The translations under genes and the position numbers were made by a program. Shown one piece after another: positions 1 to 11,202 of a DNA stretch of 64,000 nucleotides (within the stretch, counting starts at the first letter, position 1; each line of letters begins with the position of its first letter). The DNA is from Avena insularis (lineage: Eukaryota; Streptophyta; Magnoliopsida; Poales; Poaceae), in contig CM042691.1 in NCBI GenBank assembly GCA_023614405.1, positions 171,278,927 to 171,342,926 of the forward strand, given 5' to 3'. A model generated the notes under the pieces. It had not been told where the DNA came from and searched no databases. It worked only from the letters and a program-made list of their open reading frames with translations.

Positions 1-2769
1 AAACTGTGATTCAGAAACATATGTTAATTATTTGTGATGGATTTTGAGTACCCAACAAATATATTATCTTGGCAGAGAATAAACATTTTTGTGATTCCTA
101 AATATTTACTAGGAAAATGATTAGATTATAGTTGTTATTGATTAGCATATGAATTATATGCTTTAACAATTAATGGCCAGCTTCAAATGCTTACTGAATG
201 AATTATTCAGTTGGGTTTGCATCCATTTACATTGAACCTTTGAATCCAGGAATGTTTTTGGTGGTTTATGGACTTGTGTCTTATTGATGTGGTACCTTAT
301 AGAAAGATGCACAGAATAAGAACAAATGCACATAATCTGCTACTGCCTCTTGGATTCAATGTTTGCCTTGTGAATGGTTGTACAAAAAAATGATGTGGCT
401 TCTAGATTTGGTTCTAGCTACAACCTATCATTTGAAGCTGTCCATGAAAACTATATATTCTGATTCCTAATAATATCTTATTAGGGAAATGATTTATCTT
501 GTTTAGTTTATTTAAAGATAATCCAAGTGCAATGTTTGCTTGGTAACTAGAGAAGGATTGACTTCCTGTGTATATATACAGAGAACTAATATGCATCCTT
601 GATTCCTGGATTATCCTCTAGGAAAATGATAGAAATGATTTTGTTTAATAACTTGAGGCTAGCTAATGAAGAACAATTTATATGCTGGCTCTGTTAACTT
701 GTTGATGCAATTTACTGCTTGGACTCGTTTCTGGCTATCACGTGTGGTCTAATTGTTAGCTTATATATAAGTGAGTGGCTATTTATTCTGTCAATATAGC
801 AGTAAGAATTTAAATGATTTCTAGCTGTTGTAAGCTAGGAAAATGATTATGTGGTGATGATTTCTTGTGCTATGTAGATTCAATAGTGAAATGCCACTGT
901 GATGCCTCCTTTAGTATGGAACACAGTGATCTCCACTAATGGATCTCCTAGACTTGCCAAGTAGAGTGTGGAAAAATGATATCATCTAGTTTGGATGATC
1001 TAGATGCAGAATCTTAATATGTGATCTTGTTCAATGATGCATAAGGCTGAGACTCATATCTTTGAATGGATGAAACGATTCCTAGTGACCATCACTTAGG
1101 AAAATTATTTAGCTTGTTTAAGATTTTATAAAGTTGATGCTTTGATTTGTTGGCTAAGTCCTGTATGCAAGATTTGTGGCTTTTCTAGATGATGTAGCTG
1201 CTATGGTATGTCTTGGGAGGATGCACAGTTGTCTAGATCAACTACATGTTCTACTACAGATTTACTTGACCAAGATTTAGTCCAACCATTGCCTATGATG
1301 CAAAAGGCTAAGGCTCCAACTTCTTAGAGAGCTAAGAACAGATTTCCACATGTGTTGCCAAATCCTGAGATGATCTTGTACTCCATTTGAGTATAGATCT
1401 GAGGATACAACCCCTATTCCCCAATCATGCCTATAATTGTGAAGAATGGATACTATGCATGATTTCTGGATGCTAACATGCTATGCAAAGTAGACAGATA
1501 GATAAATCTGGATATGTTTGTGGTGAGATTGATGATCTGCTACTCCTGACTTGCCCTTCTTATTTTCCTGATTGTATTCAAATCCTTTTAGCTCCTGCCT
1601 GATCTTGATCACCTTCTTGTTCTAGCTCATGGATGTCTCCTCTGAGCAACCAGAGTTAGATATATGATAGTGGTTTGATATGTGTGTTATTGGGAGAAAT
1701 CTAATAAGAACAGGTGATTTTCTTTGTGGTGTTCTTGAGCTACTAGAGGAACTATGGGTCTGGTGGTGTGTGTGAGAAGGATATGCTAGCAGCCCTGCTA
1801 CGGCTGGTGCTTTCTCTCCATTTGCTGCTCTCTTGTGGTGTTGACAACACACAGAGTTTCATGTGTTGTGTGAGCTGCTTGTATGCTTGCCTCATGTGTG
1901 TGTGGATCGGATCAAGTAAATACTGGATATTTTCTGATTGTTTGACCTTTACTACTTGCTTGGTGAAATTTCCCCCTTTTGTCTGTGATGTTGTTCTGAG
2001 ACAAATGATCTACTGATAAGAACAGATGTTGTTTTGGTGAAATTTGCCCCTGCATAATAAAGCTCTATGATGTAATGAACAATGCACCTCACTGTTATAC
2101 TGAGATCACTAACCCTAATCACAATCCTTTACTTATTTTTGTCTTACTTTGCAGGTACCAAGAAAAAGTACAGGAATATCAATACTAGATAGGAATTTAG
2201 TTTTAGGTGTTTTCGTTTATCCATTTTTGTAAATTCCTTTTATGTCAAGAAATTATATAAAGGACATTGTAATGCATTAGTTTATCTGATTATAATTGTA
2301 TCCATTTCTTATTATTCCTTTATTGTAAAAGGATAACGTGGTATACATATATTCTTTTAATAAAGAGTTCTTCTATTTGTTTCATTGTTGTAATTCATTT
2401 TCATTTTATTTATTCACTTATTTGTTTTATTGTAATTTTACTTTATTCTTTTATTGTAAAAGAATACTGTAATGTTGGTCTTAAATAATCTTTATACTTT
2501 TGTTTATAATACTTGTATTTATCTTATTGTGAATAATTATTTATAATTCAAATTTCTCCACTCATACTTCCATAAAACAATAGAGGTCATGTCAAAGTTC
2601 ATCCCACTCACCTCGGATGACACTAAACCTAATTCATCGGCGTGAAAATTCTGATCACTCTAGTCTTTTAGTTTGGCAAAAAAATTACAAGGATATTCAG
2701 ATGCATGCATGCACATGCACAAAATCCTAAATCTACCCTTCGTTTAGTCCTAAATGCTGGGATGTTACA
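1..2769. mobile_element. LTR fragment (Gypsy-type) inserted in the 5' LTR of the WHAM-type element
   Basis: AT-rich non-coding sequence that begins outside the window and ends with GGGATGTTACA exactly where a 5' LTR of another element resumes at 2770. The terminus is the reverse complement of the TGTAACATCCC start seen in two other LTRs here, but it also resembles the GGGTGTTACA end of the solo LTR at 32988, so the orientation is open. A splice-acceptor-like site (ttactttgcag, ending near 2154) and several AATAAA-like sites on the + strand favour +. No coding capacity was recognised. The left target-site duplication is outside the window. Confidence 0.6.
93..1135. repeat. Degenerate repeat with a conserved hairpin motif
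   Basis: A motif of the form GATTCCT, 8-18 bases, then CTAGGAAAATGATT recurs with first bases near 93, 462, 601, 815, 942 and 1077. Three of the spacings are 127-139 bases and two are larger. The two arms (ATTCCTA and TAGGAAAAT) are partly complementary, so each copy can form a short hairpin. Text between the hairpins is strongly diverged. It reads as an old tandem array inside the LTR. Confidence 0.5.
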
Positions 2770-2831
2770 CTGTGCTCATCATACCTTCCTCTTGGGGTCT
2801 CCCAACGAAGCTCTACTATTGAGCCGCGTCA
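2770..2831 (+). repeat. Remnant of 5' LTR (last 62 bases)
   Basis: It matches 11141-11202 almost base for base, up to the final GCGTCA, after which the two sequences diverge. This fixes the LTR end. The rest of the 5' LTR lies left of the window, beyond the insertion at 1-2769. Confidence 0.75.
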
Positions 2832-2841
2832 AGATATTTTC

Positions 2842-2859
2842 TAGCGCCGTTGCCGGGGA
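2842..2859 (+). promoter_or_regulatory. Primer-binding site, tRNA-Asp type
   Basis: The sequence TAGCGCCGTTGCCGGGGA is complementary to the 3' end of plant tRNA-Asp apart from one change (TGG to TAG). This primer choice is typical of the Athila lineage. It lies 10 bases after the LTR end. Confidence 0.75.
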
Positions 2860-3037
2860 GTTAAGGACAGCTTCACAAGGGGAGTCTTTCACAACCATTC
2901 TCTTTACTTTGTTTTTATTAGTTCCTTTTGCTTTGGTTTGGTTGCTTCTTTTTATCAAAAATTATAAAAAAAATAGTTTCGTTTGGTTTGCTTTTTATTA
3001 AACACACAAAAAATTAGTTCCTACTTTAGTTCCTACC

Positions 3038-3897
3038 ATGTCTAGTGTTATTCCAATCACTGTGTCACCTATGGAAAGTATCTTTACTTTCAAACAAGGA
3101 AGTGAAGAGAGTTTCAAAGAACCTTGGTTTAGAATTTCCGATTCACATGGAAAACTGAGCCTAAAATGAGTCTAGGCTTAGTTATTAGCAGTTTCTACCA
3201 TGGTCTTGCTCTTTGTTATAGATATGCTTTGGATGATGTAGCGGGAAGAGATTTTCTCCAATGTAATTAGGATGAAGCTTTGAATGCCATAAAGAAGTTG
3301 ATTACAATTTACAATTTGCCTAGCAAATCTGATTCTTCCTTTATAAACATATATGCTAGGTTAAACACTCTTAAGACTAGTACGGCTAGTTTAAAAGATT
3401 GCTGTAACATGCTTAGAGAGCATCATGATTACGTTCTAATAAATTCTGAGCCTTCAAAATGTTTTCCTACAATAAAAGTTGTTATAAACAATGAAACTTT
3501 TGATGCTCGTTGTGATATAATGTCTGAATTTTGCCTTATGCCTAAAGATATCTATGACTCTTTGAATCTCTGGGGACTTTCTGAAGGAGGAGAAGAAATA
3601 TCACTTACCAATAATGCAACTATATTATCCATTGGAATAGCTGAAGGAGTGTTTACAAAGATCTTAGGGAAAGTGGTGTCTACTGATTATCTTGCTATTG
3701 AATGTGTAGGAAAAGGACAAATTACACTTGGAAGATCCCTACTGAAACTCCTTGGAGCAATGATAGATGTGGGAAAAGGCATTATGCATTTTGCTTCTCC
3801 AATAAGCAATCATACATTCCCTAAAGATAAGAGTAAAGGTAAGAAAGGTAGGAGCAATAAATTTGATGTTAATGCTTCTTCATTTGAAAATACTTGA
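3038..3897 (+). pseudogene. Gag/retropepsin-like ORF of WHAM-type element
   Basis: An ATG at 3038 opens 43 codons that stop at 3167; the same coding region continues past stops into a 205-codon open stretch (3280-3897). The first part and residues 1-65 of the long stretch look like a degenerate gag tail. Residues about 66-170 follow the layout of an Athila retropepsin: a beta-hairpin segment, then the position of the catalytic Asp-Thr-Gly (here CDIM at residues 78-81), then a closing LGR...GAMIDVGKG segment at about 150-168. The catalytic triad is gone but the fold-like region stays open. The tail is Lys-rich (KDKSKGKKGRSNK). It cannot be an active protease. Whether the protein had a structural role is not known from sequence. 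Confidence 0.7.
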
Positions 3898-6606
3898 TTC
3901 TTACTTTGTGCCTAACTTAAAGGCGTTAAAGAAAAGTACTACTTGGGAGATAACCCAATAGTTTTGTTGAGTCTTGGAAGTTATTACATCTGTAATAACC
4001 TCTACTTATATTTTTATTTGATTTTTGTGACAAGAATAACCTCTAATGAGAGAGAAGTAAGATTTGGGGAAGTTGCTGTCCCGAAACAAATTTTTGTGCT
4101 TCATGGTAAAACAATTCTTGAAAACTCTCTGTATGTCGGATTGAGCTGTAATTTTCTGAGTAAATCCCCCAGGTTGTTATATAACTTTCGTTAGTTCAAT
4201 ATTTTTTGATTTGAGCAACGGAAGGTCTTCGAAAAAATCGGTTTTTACCTGCTGGTCTGTTTTGATAGATTTCTGCCATTATTTGCATTTGCCTCTTTAT
4301 TGATTTCTTTTTAAGTTCTCTTTGGTAAATTGAGCTTTTTAAATGAATTGCTACAGTATCTTGTGTTTTTAATGAAAGTTTTGCTGTTTTTAAACTAAAC
4401 CCAAAGGTTTATTACTTTTGAATGCACTAATGTTGCTAATGAAGATTGTGTGAAGTTTTGTATGAAGGAAGTTTCCAAGTGTAGGGGAAGAATGATGTAA
4501 TGAGATGAAGAATGGACAAAAGCTCAATCTTGGGGATGCCACCCCGTATCACCCCAACAAATATTCAAGAGGTACAAGCATCAAAGCTTGGGGATGCCCA
4601 AGCCATCCCCTTCTTCATCAATAAAAATCTCAGGTCTCTTTCTAGACACTTCGTTTTTATTGTTTCATGCACTGTTGTGTTGTTCTTGGAGAGTTTTAGT
4701 TTTCGTTTTTGGTTTTCATTTGCATAGTTTGCTTGCATAAAGTAGTTGGACCCCCTCTTTCGCTGTGATGTTTCAAATAAGTTGATTGGTGTTGGAAAAG
4801 AGTAGAAAGTTTCATGCTTATAGTGATACAAAAGAGAGCTTTCTTTGATTGTGTCTTAGACTTTATCATGTGATGCTAGATGTTGTTTTGACCTTATTCT
4901 TAGTGATTATTGTTGTAGCATGACTTGTTCCAAACAATTGAGATTGCTTCGTGTGCCTTGAAAGAATCATGTGTTGTTTTATCATACAAAAGCATAATAT
5001 TGTGGTATTATCCTTTGATGCTTTGTTTGAGTTGACTTGGCACATGCTCACACCATGTTATGACTATGAACCAGTCACCTTAGCCTCTATGATCATTTAG
5101 TTTTTTCTTGGGGTACCACTTTATGCTTTAGTTGATAATGTTTTGTCGCTCTGCATGATTATGGCCACTATTGCTCTCTTAGTTGGTCGCTCCTAGTCTT
5201 TTGCTAGCTTCCTCTTGTATTGAGTAAGTTATACTCATGCATCCAACTCCCAAGAAACCAAGTTATTCCAAAGTATCCACTATAAGTTCCTATGCATGGT
5301 GTGTTACACCATTCCAAGTATATTCTTGTTTTATCTACCTTCCAATTGAAAGTCACTTTTTTATGTGAAAAAATAGTGATTAAAGCTCTCACAAAATTGA
5401 TGGCACACTTTATTTTTCTTGCCCCTAATAAACTTGAACCATTGTGTCATCTATGTTGTACTTGCTTGCACTTATAAGTTGGGAATTAGGAGAACCGTGT
5501 TGTCATGGGGAACGCTTTCAACACATGTAAATATCTACCTAGTTGGATGTCGGTGGTGTGAAATAAAAGGGGAGCTTGTAAGTCCATGGAGTTATGTATA
5601 TGTGTTAGATAAACGCCTGGGCCGCTAGCCCAGGCCATGCCTAATAATGGTGGAAACTTGCAGCATCACCATAGTGAGCAATCTATGAGGCACTGTTCTT
5701 ATAAAAAAGAGAGATAAAAAAAGAGAAGAGAAAATAAAGAGGAAAGAAGAGAAAAAAGCACCATTTTCCCATGGTGAATAAGAAGATTGCTGAGATGCTC
5801 ATTGTTTGTTGCCTTGCCATTTTGATATGGGATATCTCCTTGCCTTGTACCCCGTTGGCCGTTCTCTATGATACACATATACTTACAATGACAAGAACTT
5901 ACCGGTAACTAAAGTTGAGTAGCATGAGGAACGGCCCTCGTACTCAAGGGACATGAGATTGCCAACTTATACTTTGTCAAGCATATACTCCATATTTTGT
6001 TCACTTTAACCTTAATCACTTCAAGATTCTTATGATAGGGGCAATGAGAGCTGAAAGCTAACAAGTACCATAATTTTTCGATGCTCTTTATGAAACATGA
6101 AATCCCTGCTTCCCTTTGAAGGGTCTTTCTTCCACTTTTATATCGAGTCTCCACCTTCTATCTTTATGCACCAATTAAGCGAGCATAGTTGTCATTCTTA
6201 GTTCTATGTGCATTGTCCCAAAACTTATTGATTGATTCATAATGGTGATATTGCTTGTTCTTGAACTATTTGTATCTAGTCACCCTTATGAACTTTGAAG
6301 GTGTCATATGCATTTCTGATTTGCTACTCCATGAGGGACAAGCTGAATACCACTATGCTATGTTTTCTATATGTGATACAAACAAACGTCTTTCAATGCA
6401 TCATTATTCATGATCTTTGTTTGTAGCCTTTCATGTTGCATCATAGTTACTATGTATTATTGTTAGAACTTCACCTTTCATGCTCACGTTTAGAGTACTT
6501 CAATCCCAGCTTTCAATGCTTGCAAATAGTTTGATAAAGATTGTGATGGTGCATGTCACCTCAAAATTTATTCCTTTTATCACTTACCTACTCGAGGACG
6601 AGTAGG
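3898..6606 (+). other. Long non-coding 3' region of WHAM-type element
   Basis: There is no credible coding sequence in these 2.7 kb; the short ORFs are random. The inverted copy at 43776-45166 and 59780-60008 is clearly homologous over about 4995-6606, including the conserved segment around 5608-5665 (cctgggccgctagcccaggccatgcc in two pieces, with an inverted repeat). A purine-rich stretch lies at 5700-5760. The conserved 3' non-coding region is a family trait. Confidence 0.65.
4529..4598 (+). repeat. Two internal copies of the polypurine-like motif CTTGGGGATGCC
   Basis: CTTGGGGATGCC is present at 4529-4540 and 4587-4598. The same core, CTTGGGGATGC, occurs at 6614-6624 directly before the 3' LTR, and at the matching place in the inverted element (reverse complement near 43778-43788). 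The second copy is followed by its own partial inverted repeat (aagccatcccc). Confidence 0.7.
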
Positions 6607-6625
6607 AGTTAATCTTGGGGATGCT
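6607..6625 (+). promoter_or_regulatory. Polypurine tract before 3' LTR
   Basis: The stretch agttaatcttggggatgct immediately precedes the LTR start TGATATGTCG at 6626. The inverted copy has the same arrangement at 43776-43795. Confidence 0.65.
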
Positions 6626-7305
6626 TGATATGTCGTAAACGTATCTATAATTTTTGATGTTCCATGCTTGTTTAGTATCAACTTTTCTATGCTTTGTCTA
6701 CACTTTGAGGTAATTTTATACATTTTCTGGGACTAACCTATTAACAAGATGTCAGCAGTTGCGTTGCTTTCTGCTGTTTTTGGTTTCAGAAAAGCTAGTA
6801 AGGAAATATTCTCAGAATTGGACGGGACAAAAGCCAAAGTTAATATTTCATCGAGGAGAACATGGAGGCTAAAGGAGAGATGGAGGGGAGCCATAGGGTC
6901 AGACTCTGTGGGCGTGGTCCCACCCTAGGCCACGCTCAAGGTGGTGGCCCGCCGCCTCCCTCGCCTCTTCTCCTATATAAGCCCCCCGATGCCAAAACCC
7001 TAAACACGGGATCAGATCTCCACGAAACAGTTTGTATCCACCGCCACCATCGTCCCTAGATCGGGGGGATCGGAAGCTCTTCCTGGCACCCTTCCAGAGG
7101 GGAGAGGTCATCCCGGAGGCCTTCTTCATCACCATGCCAGACTCCGGTATGATGCATGAGTAGTTCACTCTTGTACTATGGGTCCATACAGTAGCTAGAT
7201 GGTTGTTTCTCCTCCTTTGTGCTATCATGTTTAGATCTTGTGAGCTCCGTTCATGATTAATATCATCTTTTTGTAATCATACATGTTATGTTTGCGGGGA
7301 TCCGA
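6626..7305 (+). repeat. 3' LTR of WHAM-type element, first part
   Basis: It starts TGATATGTCGTAAACG and runs parallel to the inverted LTR at 42258-43775 until the text ...ggatccga at 7305, where Gypsy-D begins. About 700 bases of LTR that the inverted copy has are missing between here and 11055. A TATA box (TATATAA, 6974-6980) marks the promoter. Confidence 0.8.
6974..6980 (+). promoter_or_regulatory. TATA box in WHAM-type LTR
   Basis: TATATAA lies in a GC-rich context, about 350 bases after the LTR start. The inverted LTR has a weaker TATTTAAG at the corresponding place (reverse complement near 43398). Confidence 0.55.
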
Positions 7306-10300
7306 TGTAACATCCCAGATTTCATATTAAGATGTTACTAGAAGCATGCACCATCCTTGCATCATTGCATCCTACAAATTAAAGTTGCATCAAAACCCTA
7401 CCATCAAACCCTAATAAAAAAATTCCTCTATGTGAGCAAGAATTAAGTAATCTTATTTGACCCTTCTAAAACCTATGTAAAACTAATATTCTCTGGCTCT
7501 AAGATGACCACCTCATTTTTACAAAAATTTAGAAACTGGTTTTACTGAATTTGAGTTTGTTATGCAAAAGTTATTGAAGATTTAGTAAAACAGAAAAATG
7601 GAAAAAGATAAAGAATAAGAAAAAAAGGAAAACAACGGCCTAACCTAGCTGGGCCGGCTGCGCCAGCCCACCAGCGCCTGCACTTCGCCTAAGCCAACCA
7701 GCGGCTGCCACCAGCCCACCAGCACAGCCGCCCGCCCGCCAGCGCAGCCCGCGAGCGTGCAGACACCGACACCCGGGCCCCACCTCCGTCGTCTTCCTCC
7801 CGGAGACCGTGGCGAGCATAGCTCCCTGCCGCGTCGGGATAAACCCAAATCCCAACGGATTTGACTGCCCCCTCCCCCAAGTCTTTGGATTATAAAGAGC
7901 TGACCCTCTCATCGTTTTTCCTTCGAAAAAACCCTAGCTCAACCCTCACCAAACCGCTGTCGTTTTTCCTTGCCGTCGCCGCGCTCGGGAAGGTTGAGGT
8001 TCCGATGATTTGTGCCACCCCAAACCCTCTTTCGTTGTTGGTTGTCTTCCCCGTGCTTCACCGTTTCCCCTGACCCTTTTCCCCTTCTACCAAGCGCTAG
8101 ATCACACCCGATTGCTCGCCGACGCTTCGTCGGAGTTCGCGGAGGTCGGCGGAGCACTACGGCTGGACGGGGAAGGTAACCTGGAAGCCGGTCTCGCGAA
8201 CGAGACCGCGAGGAGGAGCCGCACACCATCGTCTACTCCACTGCCTCGGGGAGCCACCGGACCACCGCCAAGCACCGCTGCCCGACAGCGCCGCCGTCGT
8301 CTACCTCGCCTTGCCATCGACGCCGCCTTTAAGTCGCCGCCTTCACCCCCGACCCGTTAGGTCTAAAACCTGCGGCGCAGATTAGATCTTGGATTGAAGG
8401 GGTATCGCCGAATCGTGTTTCGCCACGTGGCAGTCCGCGTCAGCCGCGTCTTTCAGCTGGACTAACCAGAGGCCGCCACTTGTTGTGGATATATTAGGAT
8501 TAGTTTTAAATAGGCAGAATTGATTAATATTTTGCAAAATTCATAGTAAATCAACCGCTTGGCCAAAATTTGCGAATGATATACCGTTGGATTCACAAAA
8601 TTGTGTAGAACACAGATCTATAATAATTTTGCGAGTTTGCAGTAGTATTTTCTGTGTAGGATTTAATGTCTAGTTTGGAGTGTTTAATCCATAAAAAATA
8701 ATTAGATTTCCGTTTTAGTTGATTCTTGTTGCGTTGGCCTTGTTTTCACAAAACCTATTGATTAAAATTATAAAATCTTGCTTAGGATCTTTAGATCTAT
8801 TATGGGGCTAATTAGATGGATGGATCTCCCTGTGAGCCTAAAAATTAAAGTAATGATCCAAATTAATTAAAATCCATGCGAAACTAATACTAACAACATC
8901 CACAACACATTAGCAACCCAAAAAAGATACCTTGGTCAAACTAGAAACAATATTGCATAATTACCATGTTGCATGCATGCATATTACCTCTGTGGCATTA
9001 TTTTGTGCAAGTTGTGATTGGATCTATGTTTCTGTTTCGTTAGATTGTTCGGAGTGCGTTGTGGAGTACTATTGTGTAGAGTGCTGCTCGGATCAAGGCA
9101 AGTTACACCACTTGTTCATAATTTTTTGTCCCAGTTTTGATTCTATGCATGTGATCTTCAAATTATGTAGTATGCATGTGTAGGATGTTCTAGTAGAATG
9201 TTTTTCCTTAGTAATATTTTGCAAGTGTGATGATTTTGTAGTATGCCATGAGTAGCTCTATACTTAGGATTTTTCCGTCCTAATAGGTCCCCCTGTTTTT
9301 GCTAAGTATTGCTTGCTATGCTATATATATAAAGTACCGTTGGGGGGTTTGAAAGACAATGATTTTTTCTAAGTATAAAGGCTCTCTTGAGCAAACTTTT
9401 CTTCTCAAATCCACTTCAAAATAAAACTAAGTTTTCTTCTAGGCAGAATGGTTGCAAGGACAACGAGTAAGATTTTGGTGGAGGACGGCCGTCCAGGAAT
9501 CAAACAAGTCTGCCATGTTTCAGAATTCAGAAGCTTCCAGTGCAACCACAATACATATGGACTCTGTGTTGGCCTAGTACTTAGTGGGAAACCTCACGTG
9601 GGTACCAACATTTAGAGGTTCTTGACACGGTTGGATCCAGAAGGTAGAGGGGCTACTAAGGGAAAGCCTCGCCATGGTCTTGTCTGTAAAAGGACTTGAT
9701 CGTAGATTGTGGGTAAAGTGCACAAACTCTCAAAAGTATTGCAACCTGATCGATCAGCCGAGTTCACGGAAAAGAACACTTGATCATCTAAAGGATGGAT
9801 CCTCTGAAAGATCTTCCTCTCTCTTCCATTTCAAAAACTTAAAGTTTTTCTAGAAAAACCCAAGGCATGAGTCATATCGCCATTGGGAGGGTTTTGGGAA
9901 CTTGGTGAGTAATATCCAAGTGTTAGGTTGTTTGGACACTTGGTGAGTAATATCCTCGTGTGCCATTCGACCATATATTACTTAAACAAATGTTTATAAA
10001 GTACGTAAATCTTCTCTTCTTCTCCATACTTAAGAAAACTAGCTTTGAGCAAATAAACTCCACAGCCTAAACTAGCCTTGCATGTAGAGTTAGTCTTTTC
10101 TTTCCTTGGTGTAATTTGCCAATACATTCAAAGTATTGACCCAACTTGTTGGCTGCACGTCTTCTGTGCAGAATTCGAAGATTGAAAGGTGCGTAGGGAT
10201 CGCGGGTCTACACCCGACAAGCCTGGGGCGTTGATGGACTCAAGTTGTTTTATGTTTCCACTGTTATTTGAGCTAGCTTAATGCCAGGGACTAGTCTACA

Positions 10301-10433
10301 CTCTGGATTCTCCGTGTAATAATGACTTTGTGTTTTGCATGATATTCATCGACTGTGAGTGCTGGATATTGATCCAGGGACTACCATGTAAATCACAGGG
10401 ACTTAGGATCTTTATTGATCCAAGGTCACAACA
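7306..10433 (+). repeat. 5' LTR of Gypsy-D (3,128 bp)
   Basis: The bounds are TGTAACATCCC at the start and GTCACAACA before the primer site. A GC-rich block with a TATA box (TATAAAG, 7892-7898) lies 0.3-1.1 kb from the start, as in the other long LTRs here. ORFs in the GC-rich part overlap on both strands and look random. A splice-acceptor-like tttcttctag ends near 9442. A direct repeat of cttggtgagtaatatcc occurs near 9900 and 9941. Confidence 0.65.
7892..7898 (+). promoter_or_regulatory. TATA box in Gypsy-D LTR
   Basis: TATAAAG sits at the start of the GC-rich block, followed by a C-rich leader. It is the probable start region for genomic RNA of the element. Confidence 0.5.
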
Positions 10434-10435
10434 GG

Positions 10436-10449
10436 TGGTATCATAGCCA
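10436..10449 (+). promoter_or_regulatory. Primer-binding site, initiator Met-tRNA type
   Basis: TGGTATCATAGCCA lies two bases after the LTR end. It differs at one base from the usual TGGTATCAGAGCC(A) site complementary to plant initiator tRNA-Met. Confidence 0.75.
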
Positions 10450-10596
10450 GGTTGCCTGTAGGACGTGACCCTAGGATTGGAACCACCTTTAACTTATGTG
10501 CCTTACTTACTTTTCTTCTAAGTTATTTTTCGCACTTCTAGTACCTCCTTTCCTCTATTTCTTGAAGTATCTAATCTTCATTCTTATAACTTAAAG

Positions 10597-11054
10597 ATGA
10601 CAAGCTTCCTCTACGACACCGTCGCGGATATCGAGCCGCTTTGCTTTGGTGGATGCCTCATGGATCTCCTCACGCGTTTGGTCCTTCCCCTGCCAACAAT
10701 CCAGGGAAGCACAATGAAAAAACTCCACAAGGACGGCTGCTGGGGAGTCAAAGTCATCCAGCCAGGACAAGAGCGAGGCAAGAACCTGGAGGAAGACATA
10801 GCAATCCACATCATTAGCGACTCCAAGGAGAAGGCCCTTAGCATCAGCTTGCAGCAACTCATTGGTCGCCTATGTGGATGCCATCACGAGGTTCTCCAAG
10901 GACACTGCGGCGGCCTTTTTGGAAGGCGAGATGAGGAAGGAATTCTCATGGAGTTAACCTTTGAGGAAAGAACTTCTACCAAGCGCCAAAGGACCCAATA
11001 TCAAGACTTGGAGTGCCACATTCATGACCTTGAAAAAGGCAGCGCCGAAGGATT
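10597..11054 (+). pseudogene. Leader (pre-gag) ORF fragment of Gypsy-D
   Basis: There is an open frame of about 152 codons from ATG 10597 to the break at about 11054, after which the frame runs on into WHAM LTR text (stop at 11164). It shows none of the gag, zinc-knuckle or protease motifs. The segment around residues 85-145 has an L-C-G, then G-x-C, R-x-D-x-x-G and E pattern that also occurs, with similar spacing, in the leader ORF of the Tekay-type element (16995-17774). The end is rich in charged residues (QYQDLECHIHDLEK), probably the start of a coiled coil. The function is unknown, and the homology is my reading of a weak match. Confidence 0.45.
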
Positions 11055-11202
11055 CCTAGTTGCTAGCAACACCTTGGATTTGTTTCCTTGCTCCTATTGG
11101 TTTGATAACCTTGGTTTCATAACTGAGGGAAAATTTGTCGTTGTGCTCATCATACCTTCCTCTTAGGGTCTCCCAACGAAGCTCTACTATTGAGCCGCGT
11201 CA
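11055..11202 (+). repeat. 3' LTR of WHAM-type element, last part
   Basis: It resumes at tagttgctagcaacacc and runs to GAGCCGCGTCA, matching both the 5' LTR remnant (2770-2831) and the inverted LTR (42258-42400). The next base starts Copia gag. Confidence 0.8.

Larger units (their letters stand above)
2770..7305 (+). mobile_element. Non-autonomous Athila/WHAM-type Gypsy retrotransposon, main body
   Basis: This element holds a 5' LTR remnant (2770-2831), a tRNA-Asp primer site (2842-2859), one gag/protease-like ORF, a long non-coding 3' region, a polypurine tract and the start of the 3' LTR (6626). The 3' LTR is cut by Gypsy-D at 7306 and its last 148 bases reappear at 11055-11202. The LTR ends are shared: both copies finish with cccaacgaagctctac... 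and GAGCCGCGTCA. The right side abuts Copia gag at 11203, so it inserted in a Copia element. A second, inverted member lies at 42258-45166 and 59780-60008. No reverse transcriptase or integrase is present, so it would depend on a relative. Confidence 0.75.
7306..11054 (+). mobile_element. Truncated Gypsy element 'Gypsy-D' (5' LTR, primer site, leader ORF)
   Basis: It starts TGTAACATCCCAG inside the WHAM-type 3' LTR and holds a 5' LTR (7306-10433), an initiator-Met-tRNA primer site and the beginning of a coding region, then breaks off near 11054 where WHAM LTR text resumes. The 3' half, its 3' LTR and about 700 bases of the host LTR are gone, so a deletion removed the right-hand boundary and the second copy of the target-site duplication (expected TCCGA). 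Confidence 0.7.
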
